Below, one piece after another: positions 1 through 9,300 of a stretch of DNA of 32,170 nucleotides. Source of the DNA: Chloroflexota bacterium (lineage in GTDB: Bacteria; Chloroflexota; Dehalococcoidia; SZUA-161; SpSt-899); contig JABMQN010000213.1 in assembly GCA_013203045.1 (NCBI GenBank), forward strand, positions 1 through 32,170, read 5' to 3'. A model generated the notes under the pieces. It had not been told where the DNA came from, did no database searches, and worked only from the letters and a program-made list of their open reading frames with translations. A program made the position numbers and the translations under genes. Every line of letters begins with the position of its first letter. Positions within the stretch are counted from its first letter, which is position 1.

Positions 1-1080
1 CTGTGTCCCAATCCCCTGAATCGAGAAGTTATATGGGTTTTCATCCGAATCATCGTTGACGATGCTGACTGTCCCCGTCCGAGTTCCGGTGGCCGATGGA
101 TTGAAGGTTACACTAAAAGTGGTGTTCCCGCTGGCGGCCACTGTTGCCGATGGTGTACCTGTGAGGCTGAAATCGGACCCGGCTATGGTCGGCGTGCCGC
201 TCAACGTCAGCGTCGCATTTCCGGTGTTTTCGATGGTGAAGGTTCGAACTACGGTTCCTGAAGTTATATCAGCGCTGCCGAAATCGGTGTGGTCTACTGT
301 AGAAGGGGCGTTGTCCCCATCTGTAATAGAAGTGGAATTGCCCTTCACATCCATTTCCGGTTCGGTCCCAATCCCCTGAATCGAGAAGTTATATGGGTTT
401 TCATCCGAATCATCGTTGACGATGCTGACCGTCCCTGTCCGAGTCCCGGTGGCCGAGGGGTTGAAGGTTACGCTGAATGTGGTGTTCCCTCCGGCGGACA
501 CAGTTGCCGAAGGTGTGCCGGTCAAAGAGAAATTGGCCCCTGTGATTGTTGGCGTTCCGGTCAACGTCAGCGTGGCATTTCCGGTGTTTTCAATAGTGAA
601 AGTTCTAATCACAGAACCGGATGAGACATCGGCGGTGCTGAAGTCGGTGTGGTCGTTGGTCGAAGGCGAACTGTCGCCATCGGTGATGGAAACGCTGTTC
701 CCTTTGACATCCATTTCAGGTCCCGTGCCCGTCCCCTGAATGGAGAAGTTATAAGGATTCTCGTCGGAATCATCATTGGCGATGCTGACCGTCCCCGTCC
801 GAGTTCCGGTGGCCGATGGATTGAAGGTTACACTAAAAGTGGTGTTCCCGCTGGCGGCCACCGTTGCCGATGGTGTGCCTGTGAGGCTGAAATCGGACCC
901 GGCTATGGTCGGCGTGCCGCTCAACGTCAGTGTGGCATCGCCGGTATTTTCAATAGTGAACGTTCGTACAACTGAGCCGGAAGTCACATCGGCTGAACCG
1001 AAATCGGTGTGGTCGGCTGTTGTGGGAGAGGTGTCCCCGTCGGTGATGGAAACGCTGTTACCTTTAACATCCATCTCGGG
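1..1080 (-). repeat. Three tandem 360-bp repeats encoding choice-of-anchor-D domains
   Basis: The same 360-bp unit occurs three times in phase; for example, the landmark gatgctgac recurs at about 61, 421 and 781. The first and third window copies are almost identical over long stretches (about 76-230 versus 796-950), while the middle copy is more diverged. The array continues to the window edge, so the copy number may be larger. Confidence 0.9.
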
Positions 1081-2199
1081 AGCTGTGGACACAATACTTT
1101 GCCATCGCAGGTAGGGATAGCCGCCGTTGGCATTCCCCGTATCCGCGCCCCAGATGGTAGTGAAATTCCAGTCAACATAGGCCGTGCCCGCATATGTATA
1201 AGTCATGTCATCGGTGGTAAGGCCGGTACCAGCAGCGCTGGAACTCTGACCGGTGGTCTGCGTATCCCAGTAAGAGGCGGTGAACGTGCTTGAATATACG
1301 TTCCCCACCAGCCCACCGATAGTTGAAGAGCCGGTAACGGCACCAGTGGCGTAACAGTTCGTGACCGGGTTCGTATAAGTGCGTCCCACCAAAGCACCAA
1401 CTCCCCAGCCACCGGTGGTTGCGCCTCTGGCGTAAGAGTTAGTGATCGTACCATTGTAACCGTATCCCACCAGCCCGCCAACGACATCGGCGCTGCCGGC
1501 AGCAACTGTGCCGGTGGCGTAACAGCCGGTGACGGTGCCGCCCTCATTAAGCCCTACCAGCCCACCAATATACGACGGATTATACACGTAATCGCCAGTG
1601 ATGGTAACTGAGCCCGTGGCATAACAATCCGTGATGGTGCCTTCATTCCTTCCCGCAAGCCCGCCTATTTGGCCTCCCATTTCAGCATCAGTGGCGCCTA
1701 CCGCTCCTGTAGTGTAGCAATTCGTGATGGTGCCTTTAGAAAATCCCGCCAGCCCGCCAACATTAGTGTTTCCGGTGACTTGTATCGTTTCAACGCCCAG
1801 ATCGCTCACCTGGCCGCTGGTATCAATATAACCAAACAGCCCACTGTAAGATGAGGACGATGTGCCAATAGTGGCGTTGCTCAGCACCTTGTCATTGCCG
1901 TCAAAGTTGCCGGTGAATTTGGTTGAGCTGGTCCCCACCGGCGTCAGGGTCGCCCCGCTAAAATTGATATTGGCCGTCAGGATGAAATATTTATTCCAGT
2001 CGGCAGTGGTGCTGCGCAGATATGTCCAGTCGGCAGCCGTACTTATGTGATACGGGTCCCCCGAAGTCCCGCTGCCGCCGGGGTAAGCGGGAGTGCCCGC
2101 CAGGGCAGGCGGCGGGGCCGCCAAAAGAATCGCCATTATAAGAACGAACAGAAGCGGCGAACTGATGAACCTGACACTCTTCACAAATTTTGTTGACAT
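1..2199 (-). CDS. Secreted surface protein with GLUG and choice-of-anchor-D repeats (3' end cut by window)
   Basis: The frame is open from the ATG at 2199 to the window edge (733 codons, no stop), so the C-terminus is missing. The start has a strong ribosome-binding site (GGGAGG at 2205-2210, 5-nt spacer). Residues 1-34 form a Sec signal peptide: basic start, hydrophobic run LLFVLIMAILL, cleavage after PALA. About residues 75-310 hold repeated IGGLVG/GGLAG + T-x-T/S-x-C/S-Y-A motifs, the GLUG pattern of bacterial adhesin-like proteins. From about residue 373, three copies of a 120-residue Ig-like unit (PEMDVKGNS ... VRTFTIENTG ... FSVTFNPSATGTRTGTVSI ... NPYNFSIQG) match the choice-of-anchor-D (ASPM/SPD-2/Hydin-like) family. 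The likely role is extracellular or cell-surface attachment; the sorting anchor would lie beyond the window. GC looks higher than in the neighbouring kinases. It is separated from the next gene by 273 bp in which I see no gene. Confidence 0.9.
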   Translation of the reverse strand, partial: MSTKFVKSVRFISSPLLFVLIMAILLAAPPPALAGTPAYPGGSGTSGDPYHISTAADWTYLRSTTADWNKYFILTANINFSGATLTPVGTSSTKFTGNFDGNDKVLSNATIGTSSSSYSGLFGYIDTSGQVSDLGVETIQVTGNTNVGGLAGFSKGTITNCYTTGAVGATDAEMGGQIGGLAGRNEGTITDCYATGSVTITGDYVYNPSYIGGLVGLNEGGTVTGCYATGTVAAGSADVVGGLVGYGYNGTITNSYARGATTGGWGVGALVGRTYTNPVTNCYATGAVTGSSTIGGLVGNVYSSTFTASYWDTQTTGQSSSAAGTGLTTDDMTYTYAGTAYVDWNFTTIWGADTGNANGGYPYLRWQSIVSTAPEMDVKGNSVSITDGDTSPTTADHTDFGSADVTSGSVVRTFTIENTGDATLTLSGTPTIAGSDFSLTGTPSATVAASGNTTFSVTFNPSATGTRTGTVSIANDDSDENPYNFSIQGTGTGPEMDVKGNSVSITDGDSSPSTNDHTDFSTADVSSGSVIRTFTIENTGNATLTLTGTPTITGANFSLTGTPSATVSAGGNTTFSVTFNPSATGTRTGTVSIVNDDSDENPYNFSIQGIGTEPEMDVKGNSTSITDGDNAPSTVDHTDFGSADITSGTVVRTFTIENTGNATLTLSGTPTIAGSDFSLTGTPSATVAASGNTTFSVTFNPSATGTRTGTVSIVNDDSDENPYNFSIQGIGTQ

Positions 2200-2472
2200 G
2201 ATTACCTCCCAATATTTCCGTTAAGTTTCCGCATCAATCTCGATGATACGAGCTAATGCGCCTTGATACGATATTCCGTCATGGATTTTAGGTGATAATG
2301 GTTCCGGTGAGATAGCGTGTTAACCTGAAACCAAACAGGTGTTTACCCGTAATTTGTGGGAAGAATACTCTGTCTAGGATGTATGAGAGGTCCTTATAAG
2401 ACAATTTCTACAAACGGCAGAATTCTGGCAAAAACCAAGTCTTTTGGGAGCGGGGGATTTCTGGGGACACCG

Positions 2473-3285
2473 TCAATGAACCTCACTCAAAGTCAAATCC
2501 CGGAAAACTACCTCCGATGTACTCCAGGTCCTGAAGCCTGCCATACCAGAAGAAAATGAATCATCATCAAATTCTGCAACTACTCTGCCATCAACTTGAA
2601 TAGTATGGTGGTTGTTCTCTACTCGGATAGATATTTCATGGGATTGATTATAGACATCAAATTCGGAGAATATTTCATCCATCAGCACCTTGTATATGGC
2701 CAACTTCTCGTGATCATCTACAACCGGTCGCACTAGGAACTTCGGTGTTCCGGTAGCTATGTATTGAAAGCAATAGCCGGAAATGTCAGGTTCACCAGTC
2801 ACTCGATAATAAATACCGTACCCATTCCCGGAAAATAACTCTGCTTCAACCATCAGTTCATAATCGGTCCAACTCTGATCCCCGAACACTAATTGATGCT
2901 TCTCTTGACCTTCAGGTGATAGAACCCCGTCTATAGCGGTCCAGTCTCCCAGCAATATCGTCAGGCTATCTGTGTCGTTAAGGCTGGGAGAGGAAGTTGG
3001 GCTATCGTTGTTGAGGACAAAAATGAATATGGGAACCAGAACCCCAATTACCACACCACTGGTGATCAACCCAATCAAAAGGGCCATCGTCCGCTTTTTT
3101 TTCTTACCAACCCTGTTAGTGAGGGAATACTGGATTGTTTCTGCGAATTTTTCTTCTATGAGCTCTTCGGCCAGTGCAATTCTACACTGTATACAGATAT
3201 CCTCTGAGCCTTCTCCTGCTTGTTCCTCTTTTGAAACCACAGAACCACATTTGGAACAAATGGCAGCGGTTTTCAATTCGTTCAT
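2473..3285 (-). CDS. Zinc-ribbon, single-pass membrane protein with LamG/DUF1080-like ectodomain
   Basis: 270 residues. The N-terminus has a CxxC...CxxC zinc-ribbon pattern (Cys10, Cys13, Cys31, Cys34). A KKKKR stop-transfer patch (61-65) and a hydrophobic helix (about 66-91, LIGLITSGVVIGVLVPIFIF) follow, then a low-complexity Ser/Asp linker. The C-terminal domain (about 108-270) resembles the concanavalin/LamG-like fold of DUF1080 (3-keto-disaccharide hydrolase-like) proteins: GDWTAIDGVLSPEG, YELMVEAELF, GYGIYYRV, HTIQVDGRVV, GMAGFRTW, VVFRDLTL. Orientation by the positive-inside rule puts the zinc ribbon in the cytoplasm and the LamG domain outside. It starts 3 nt after the stop of the ATPase gene upstream, so the two are probably translationally coupled. 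Its partner is unknown; a sugar- or matrix-binding role for the ectodomain is inference. Confidence 0.8.
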   Translation of the reverse strand: MNELKTAAICSKCGSVVSKEEQAGEGSEDICIQCRIALAEELIEEKFAETIQYSLTNRVGKKKKRTMALLIGLITSGVVIGVLVPIFIFVLNNDSPTSSPSLNDTDSLTILLGDWTAIDGVLSPEGQEKHQLVFGDQSWTDYELMVEAELFSGNGYGIYYRVTGEPDISGYCFQYIATGTPKFLVRPVVDDHEKLAIYKVLMDEIFSEFDVYNQSHEISIRVENNHHTIQVDGRVVAEFDDDSFSSGMAGFRTWSTSEVVFRDLTLSEVH

Positions 3286-3288
3286 CCC

Positions 3289-5883
3289 TTATCCACCCAC
3301 TTTATTTGATTGACGGAGTGCCCGCTTGACCCTCAACAAAAGCACTTCTTTATTAATCGGTTTTCTTAAATAATCGATCGCGCCGAGTGTCAATCCGGCC
3401 TCTTCATCTTGGGCACTTTCCCGCGCTGTTAGGAATATGACGGGAGTATCTATCCCTTTCTGGATCATTATTTCCATTAACTTGAAGCCGTCAAGATTGG
3501 GCATATTAACATCAGACAAAACCAGGTCGAAAGGCTGTTTGTCCAATAGCAGCATGGCATCCAACCCATCAACGGCATATGCCACAGTATAGCCTTGTTT
3601 TTCCAGTATTTGGGTAATGAGCTTTCGGGTGTCTTCATCATCCTCTACAACAAGAATGGATGCCGTATCCCCACCCTCTGTCAGCGATACCGTAATTTTG
3701 TTGTCAGGTTGCAGATGTGGGTGCGGATCAAGGACTTCTTCGGCTTGCTGCAGGAATTTGGATGAAGTTTGTAAAGCCTTAAGATTTTTCAGTTCAGTTT
3801 CTTCGATTAACACTGCTTCGTAGACATCGCTGGGAGAGAATACCAGATCCCTCACTTTTTCAATGGCGTGTGTACTGGCCAGATATCCACCCGCGCTGTA
3901 AACAAATGATCTTATCTCTGCAATAGAAGCATCGTTTCGAACCATCCCAGAAATTTCAGCAGTGAATTCAAGAATCTCATAAATCCCCTCGCGTCCTCGG
4001 TACCCGATATCATTACATTGGTGGCACCCAACAGGATGAGCGACCATCGAAGGGATATCGTTTGTAAATGGAGATAGCATTTCTATCTCTTCTTCAGAGA
4101 TAGGCACTGTTTCTTTGCAAAAGGGACAGAGCTTTTTTAACAGCCTCTGAGCAGATATAGCGCTGATAGCCTCGGCCATGACACCTCGGCTGGTTCCGAG
4201 TCTCTCAAGACGAGAAATGGCTGTAGTGGCGTTCGACGTATGCAGACTGGTGATGGTTAGATGCCCGGTACTGGCAAAATCCATAGCTACCTTAGCTGAA
4301 TGCTGGTCTCTTACCTCACCCATAAACAATATGTCAGGATCCTGCCTCACAGCAGCTTTGAGCAGGGCTTCAAATGTAACCCCTGCTTTTTCGTTGACTT
4401 GCTGCTGATTGGCAAAAGGGATCCGGTACTCTACAGGGTCTTCGATGGATACCAGACTCCGAGCCTTATAGTCAATTCCATGAAGTACGCTATAGATAGT
4501 AGTGGTCTTGCCTGATCCGGTCGGGCCCACTATTAGAATGCTTCCAGAATGGCGGTTGATTAATGCTTTCAGAGTTTGGGCCTGTTCAGCTGTCATGCCT
4601 AGTTCTCTAAGGTCCTTCACTTCGGCATAGGGTTCCAATAACCGCATGACAAGGCTTTCTCCATAGGGTGTAGAACTGGTGGATAATCTAAAATTGACCT
4701 CTTCTCCATGGACAACTTCCACAAAAGCACCGTCCTGAGGTTTCCTGCTCTCAGACAGGTCAAGACTGCCGAGTACTTTAAAGCGGGCTATTAGCTGTAC
4801 ACCCGTTTCTTTTTTGAGAGACGTAAAGTCGCGCAAATCTCCATCGACCCGAAACCGGACCACCGTGGACGACTCTTTCGGCTCAATGTGGATGTCACTT
4901 GCCCCTGCAGACATTGCTCCTTCAACAACACCATCGGCGATAAATATGATAGGTTGCTTCTCCATTGCCGATTTTTCTGGTTTTGTCACCGGTGATTTTT
5001 TCGTGGTGGATGGAGCATCGTCTTGCCAGGTTGAGGATCCATACGTGAACAGCCGTGCTATATTATCAGGGGCCGAAATCAATAACTTGGGTCCCTCTCT
5101 TGTGCTAGAGAATTGCTTCAGAGTTTCGATAAGCTCCCAGTCAAAGGGATTACTGATTACAAAGGCTTGACTGGTAACATCATCTTTCACTGGCACAACA
5201 AAGTGTGATTTACTAAACAACGGCGATATTACACCCGATTGTATGTCTTCTGGATTGATGGTGGTGATAAAGGGCAATCCCAGAAACTCGGCGATATGCT
5301 GGGCCAGTGTAGTGGATTTGATCCCATCTTCCGAAGAGATTGCATAGATATCGGCAGGTGAAGCCGTTAAAAGCTGGGATTTCCTTTTTGCCATAGAATC
5401 CAGTTTATCGTAGAGATACTCCCTGAATTCCATGAAATCAAATGACAGAATATCGTCGTCCCATTTTATAGGGGTTGCATGCAGTTTCTTCCATTTGGCA
5501 TGTGTATCTATATGATTAGACACTACCAATAAGAGGTCTTTTTTTTGGACGGGTTTCAACAGATAATCAACAGCACCAAGAGTAAACGCTTTGGCCTTGT
5601 CCTGCTCATCCGCGGTGCCGGTCACAAACACCACCGGAATGCTGGCCGTTTGCTTATCTTCCTGCAAACGTTCGCATACCTCGTACCCATCCATTTCGGG
5701 CATGTTCACATCCAGCAGGATGAGGTCGGGGTCACTTGAAGCTGCCATCCGAAGGCCATCGGAACCACCCGTAGCCGTAATGACTTTATAGTTGGCGCTT
5801 GTTAAAAGCCGTTCGATGAGCTGGAGAGTGTCCCCGTCATCGTCGATACTTAAAATCAGCGATTCGCTTGTTGTTTCATTCAT
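3289..5883 (-). CDS. Receiver-GspE/PilB ATPase-receiver fusion protein
   Basis: 864 residues from ATG at 5883, chosen because GAGG lies 6 nt upstream; a TTG four codons earlier lacks such a site. Receiver 1 (about 8-125) has the acidic patch DDD, phosphoacceptor Asp58 (LLDVNMPEMDG) and Lys110 (LLKP). About 190-290 matches the N-terminal domain of GspE/PilB ATPases (LAQHIAEFLGLPF ... NPFDWELIETL). The motor domain (about 310-690) has Walker A GPTGSGKTT (453-461), Asp box SIEDPVEYRI, Walker B DILFMGEVRD, His box GHLTITSLHTSNA and a tetracysteine zinc site (Cys586, 589, 620, 623). Receiver 2 (about 750-864) has Asp791 and Lys841. The family powers assembly of type IV pili or type II secretion pseudopili at the inner membrane; fusing it between two intact receivers is unusual. 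It overlaps the HPt gene by 8 bp, which makes it the probable output of the phosphorelay encoded upstream. Confidence 0.93.
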   Translation of the reverse strand: MNETTSESLILSIDDDGDTLQLIERLLTSANYKVITATGGSDGLRMAASSDPDLILLDVNMPEMDGYEVCERLQEDKQTASIPVVFVTGTADEQDKAKAFTLGAVDYLLKPVQKKDLLLVVSNHIDTHAKWKKLHATPIKWDDDILSFDFMEFREYLYDKLDSMAKRKSQLLTASPADIYAISSEDGIKSTTLAQHIAEFLGLPFITTINPEDIQSGVISPLFSKSHFVVPVKDDVTSQAFVISNPFDWELIETLKQFSSTREGPKLLISAPDNIARLFTYGSSTWQDDAPSTTKKSPVTKPEKSAMEKQPIIFIADGVVEGAMSAGASDIHIEPKESSTVVRFRVDGDLRDFTSLKKETGVQLIARFKVLGSLDLSESRKPQDGAFVEVVHGEEVNFRLSTSSTPYGESLVMRLLEPYAEVKDLRELGMTAEQAQTLKALINRHSGSILIVGPTGSGKTTTIYSVLHGIDYKARSLVSIEDPVEYRIPFANQQQVNEKAGVTFEALLKAAVRQDPDILFMGEVRDQHSAKVAMDFASTGHLTITSLHTSNATTAISRLERLGTSRGVMAEAISAISAQRLLKKLCPFCKETVPISEEEIEMLSPFTNDIPSMVAHPVGCHQCNDIGYRGREGIYEILEFTAEISGMVRNDASIAEIRSFVYSAGGYLASTHAIEKVRDLVFSPSDVYEAVLIEETELKNLKALQTSSKFLQQAEEVLDPHPHLQPDNKITVSLTEGGDTASILVVEDDEDTRKLITQILEKQGYTVAYAVDGLDAMLLLDKQPFDLVLSDVNMPNLDGFKLMEIMIQKGIDTPVIFLTARESAQDEEAGLTLGAIDYLRKPINKEVLLLRVKRALRQSNKVGG

Positions 5884-6202
5884 ATTCAACCTCAACTATT
5901 TCGAGATAGTATGCCAATTCCTTCAACCATTTACGTATTTCTTCTGCATCCCTTTCCTTTGCAGCAACTTCCAGAGACTTCCCAATATCAGTGATAGCAC
6001 CAAATCCATAACCTCCACCGGAACCTTTCATGGAATGACCTAATACACGTACAGTTTCGTAGTCTCTAGTAGCCAACGCTTCATCAATCGCCTCAACATC
6101 GTTCCATCTGTTATCCAGAAATCCGGGAATGAGGTCCGCCAGTTCCTCTTCCACATAAACGATTGCCTTGTCATCCCTTTTTCTATCAGAATTAAATACC
6201 AT
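5876..6202 (-). CDS. Histidine phosphotransfer (HPt) protein
   Basis: 108 residues, all one HPt four-helix domain. The signature LGHSMKGSGGGYGF (54-67) supplies phosphorylatable His56. It would shuttle phosphate between receiver domains. Start at ATG 6202 behind GGGGAGGA. It sits between the hybrid kinase with two C-terminal receivers (101 bp upstream) and the REC-ATPase-REC gene, which it overlaps by 8 bp, so the order kinase, HPt, receiver-effector on the chromosome matches a classic multistep phosphorelay. Direct phosphotransfer partners are inferred from position only. Confidence 0.92.
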   Translation of the reverse strand: MVFNSDRKRDDKAIVYVEEELADLIPGFLDNRWNDVEAIDEALATRDYETVRVLGHSMKGSGGGYGFGAITDIGKSLEVAAKERDAEEIRKWLKELAYYLEIVEVEYE

Positions 6203-6303
6203 GATCTTCCTCCCCTGATAATTTACATTTTTCCATCAACCATCACCTTGAGAATTTTATGGTAATACAACATCGCCTTTGCTTATGAAGGCCCTCATTA
6301 CGG

Positions 6304-9300
6304 TCATCTCCCCTGGTTTCCGGTATATTTCAGAATAGATTCCAGCAACTTCGCCTTTTTTATGGGTTTGGTCAAGTGACCATCACAACCCGCTTCGATG
6401 CTTTTGTGTTCGTCATCTGTAGTTGCGTGAGCTGTAAGTGCAACAATTGGGGTTGCTTCCAATTCTCTTTCGTTTTCCCATTCCCTGATCTCTGCTGTAG
6501 CTGTATAACCATCCTTCACTGGCATCTGCACGTCCATGAGCACAAGATCATATTCAGACAATTTGAACTTTTCCAAGGCAATCTCACCATTTTCAGCTAT
6601 CTCAATGTGATACGGAGTTTTCTTTAGAAAAGACTGGACCAGCAGACGGTTGTCCGCATTGTCCTCTACCAGTAGAATCCGTAAATCCGGTAAAGCTGCT
6701 GATTCGGAAGTATTTGTTTCCGAGGTTTCCGGTTGCTGCTTCTGAATAATCTCTGTCTGTCCCAGCGCAACCGAGATTGATTCAAATAGATGTTGGCGCT
6801 GTACCGGTTTAACCAGATACGCAGAAATTCCCAGTTCACGTGCACGACTTGCCTGTCCACTACGGTTATCGGAAGTAAGCATCATGATGATTGTGCCATC
6901 GGTGGGCTTTTCTTTGTTTACCTGTTCCATAAAATCAAATCCATCCATACCCGGCATGCGGAAATCAAGCAATACCAGTTTATATGGATGTCCTGCTTCG
7001 TGAGCATTTTTAAGCTCATTAAATCCCTCGTATCCATCCACTGCTTCGGTGACCAGTGCACCTTTTTCAGAAAGTATTCTGTTAAATATGAGACGATTTG
7101 TGGCTATATCATCTATAACCAGTATTTTCATTCCCGCGAGGTCCACCTCGGAAGTATCTAATTTCCCTTTAACTTTCTCAGGAAGCGTTTTTAAAGCTAT
7201 TTCAACGTAGAATGTGGAACCTTTCCCCGGCTCACTTTCAATCCAGATTCGTCCGCCCATGAGTTCCACTAGCTGTTTTGAGATAGTCAATCCCAATCCG
7301 GTGCCGCCATGCTGGCGAGTGGTTGAACTGTCAGCTTGAGTAAATTCTTCAAAGACACTTTCCAGTTTGTCTGCGGGAATACCGGTTCCGGTATCGTTAA
7401 CCGTAAACATGAGTCTGGCTTGCTGTTTTTTTGATTTTTGGGGTTTGATATTGGCATTTTTTACTTCGACAAATACCCCGCCATTATCCGTGAACTTGAT
7501 GGCATTACCCAAGAGATTGGTCAGAACCTGTCTTAACCTCGTTGGGTCTCCTTCAAGTCTGGTTGGCACATCAGGAGCAATATAGTAACCAAGTTCAATT
7601 TCTTTCGCATGTGCGCGAATGGCCATGATTTGACTGAGACCATCCAGGAGGTCGGTCAAATCAAACTCGATATTCTCCAGTTCTAAATGGCCAGATTCTA
7701 TTTTTGAGATATCCAGGACGTCATTGATAAGTCCCAGGAGATTCTCTCCAGCCGACTGGAATACATGAACGTATTGCTGTTGTTCCGTATTGAGAGGAGT
7801 CTCAACCAGTAAATCAGCCATTCCCAGGATGGCGTTCATGGGAGTCCGGATTTCGTGGCTCATGCTGGCCAGAAAATCACTCTTTGCATGGCTGGCTGAT
7901 TCAGCTGCTTCCTTGGCAACCAGCAAAGCTTCCTCGACCTTCTTGCGTTCGGTAATATCAATGAAGCTGTCGATTACAAGCCCACGCCCATTCACAGTTA
8001 GAGAGGTTACGTTTTTCATAACCGGTATACTCTCACCACTGGCATTTATAAGAACCCGCTCTGATTTGTCGATTTTCTGTCCCAGGTCAGTAATAGGACA
8101 CTTGCCCACTTCGGCAGGACAGATAAACTTGTGACACGTGTGGCCGATAATCTCTTCTTTGGGAAGACCAATCAACTCTGCGGCAATAGGATTGACATCG
8201 ATGATTGTATGGGTTTCTGCATCGATAAGCGCAACACCGGTCAGTATGGAATCCAAAATAATTCTTAAGCGACCCTCGCTTTCCTTCAGCGCCTCCGCTG
8301 TAAGTTTGCGCTCAACGAATCCACCCAACTCTTTTGAAATAGCGTCAACTAGTTCTCGCTCCTCTTTTAAAAAGGGGCCCTCATCTTGCACTGGCCTTTC
8401 TTCGGTGTAACAGACCTCCAAGACGCCCATGTTCAGACCATTCACTTTGATATCGCTACTCAATTTCCAGATGGTTTCCGCGAATCCTTCTGTCTCCAAC
8501 TCCTTGTCGTTGAGGACTACTCGAGCGCACGTGATTTCTGGGTATTGCGAGGCGTACGGTATGAGAGTAATTATCTCATCAACCAATTTTTCCAACGAAA
8601 TATCAGCCTTTTCAGTAAGCTTAGAAATGCCATAGAGGCAATGTAATTCTTTAAGCCGTTCACTAAGGTCATGTGATTGCTGATTTATGATTTCCTCTGC
8701 CCGAATACGTTCGGTAATGTCGTTGACAATAACAAGGGCGCTTTGCAGTTGGCCGGCGCTGTCTTTCATGAGACTGCCACGTCCTTCCAGCCACTTATAA
8801 GATCCATTTTTGCACTTGTATCTGAACAAAAATGATGTATCTATTTCGTATTGCTCTAAAAGCATTGTTGCCAATCGGTCCCTGTCTTCAGGGTGAACAT
8901 AATCAAAGCTTTGTTTTCCGAGGAGTTCCTCCGGATGGTATCCGGTGATCCATGTGTGTGCCGCGTTTGCGTAGATATATTTCCCTTCGGTATCCACCAT
9001 GGCGATAAGAGCATCAACGTTTTCACTGATCAACCGGTATTGTTCCTCACTCTCGCGTAGCGCTTCCTCTGCACGAATTCTCTCGGTAACATCGCTCAAT
9101 ACCGCAAGTGCATTTTTCAATTCGCCATCACCGGCAAGTATCAAGCTTCCATTCCCCTCCATCCACTTATAGGTACCGTCTTTGCACTTGAACCTGAATG
9201 TTAAAGACTGCATATGCTCGCGTTTTTCAGCGAATATTGATCCCATTCGGGTAACATCCGCAGGATGCATATAATCGAAAGGAGATGTTCCAAGGAGTTC

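Noticed and set aside
56-1293. Series of plus-strand open frames (about 107-112 aa) over the left repeats
   Set aside because: They repeat with the 360-bp period and lie opposite the minus-strand frame that has a signal peptide and family motifs; they are shadows of the repeat DNA.
3829-5350. c-di-GMP binding by an MshEN motif in the ATPase N-terminal domain
   Set aside because: The domain resembles GspE-N, but I find none of the RLG...L-x3-L-type repeats that define c-di-GMP-binding MshEN domains.
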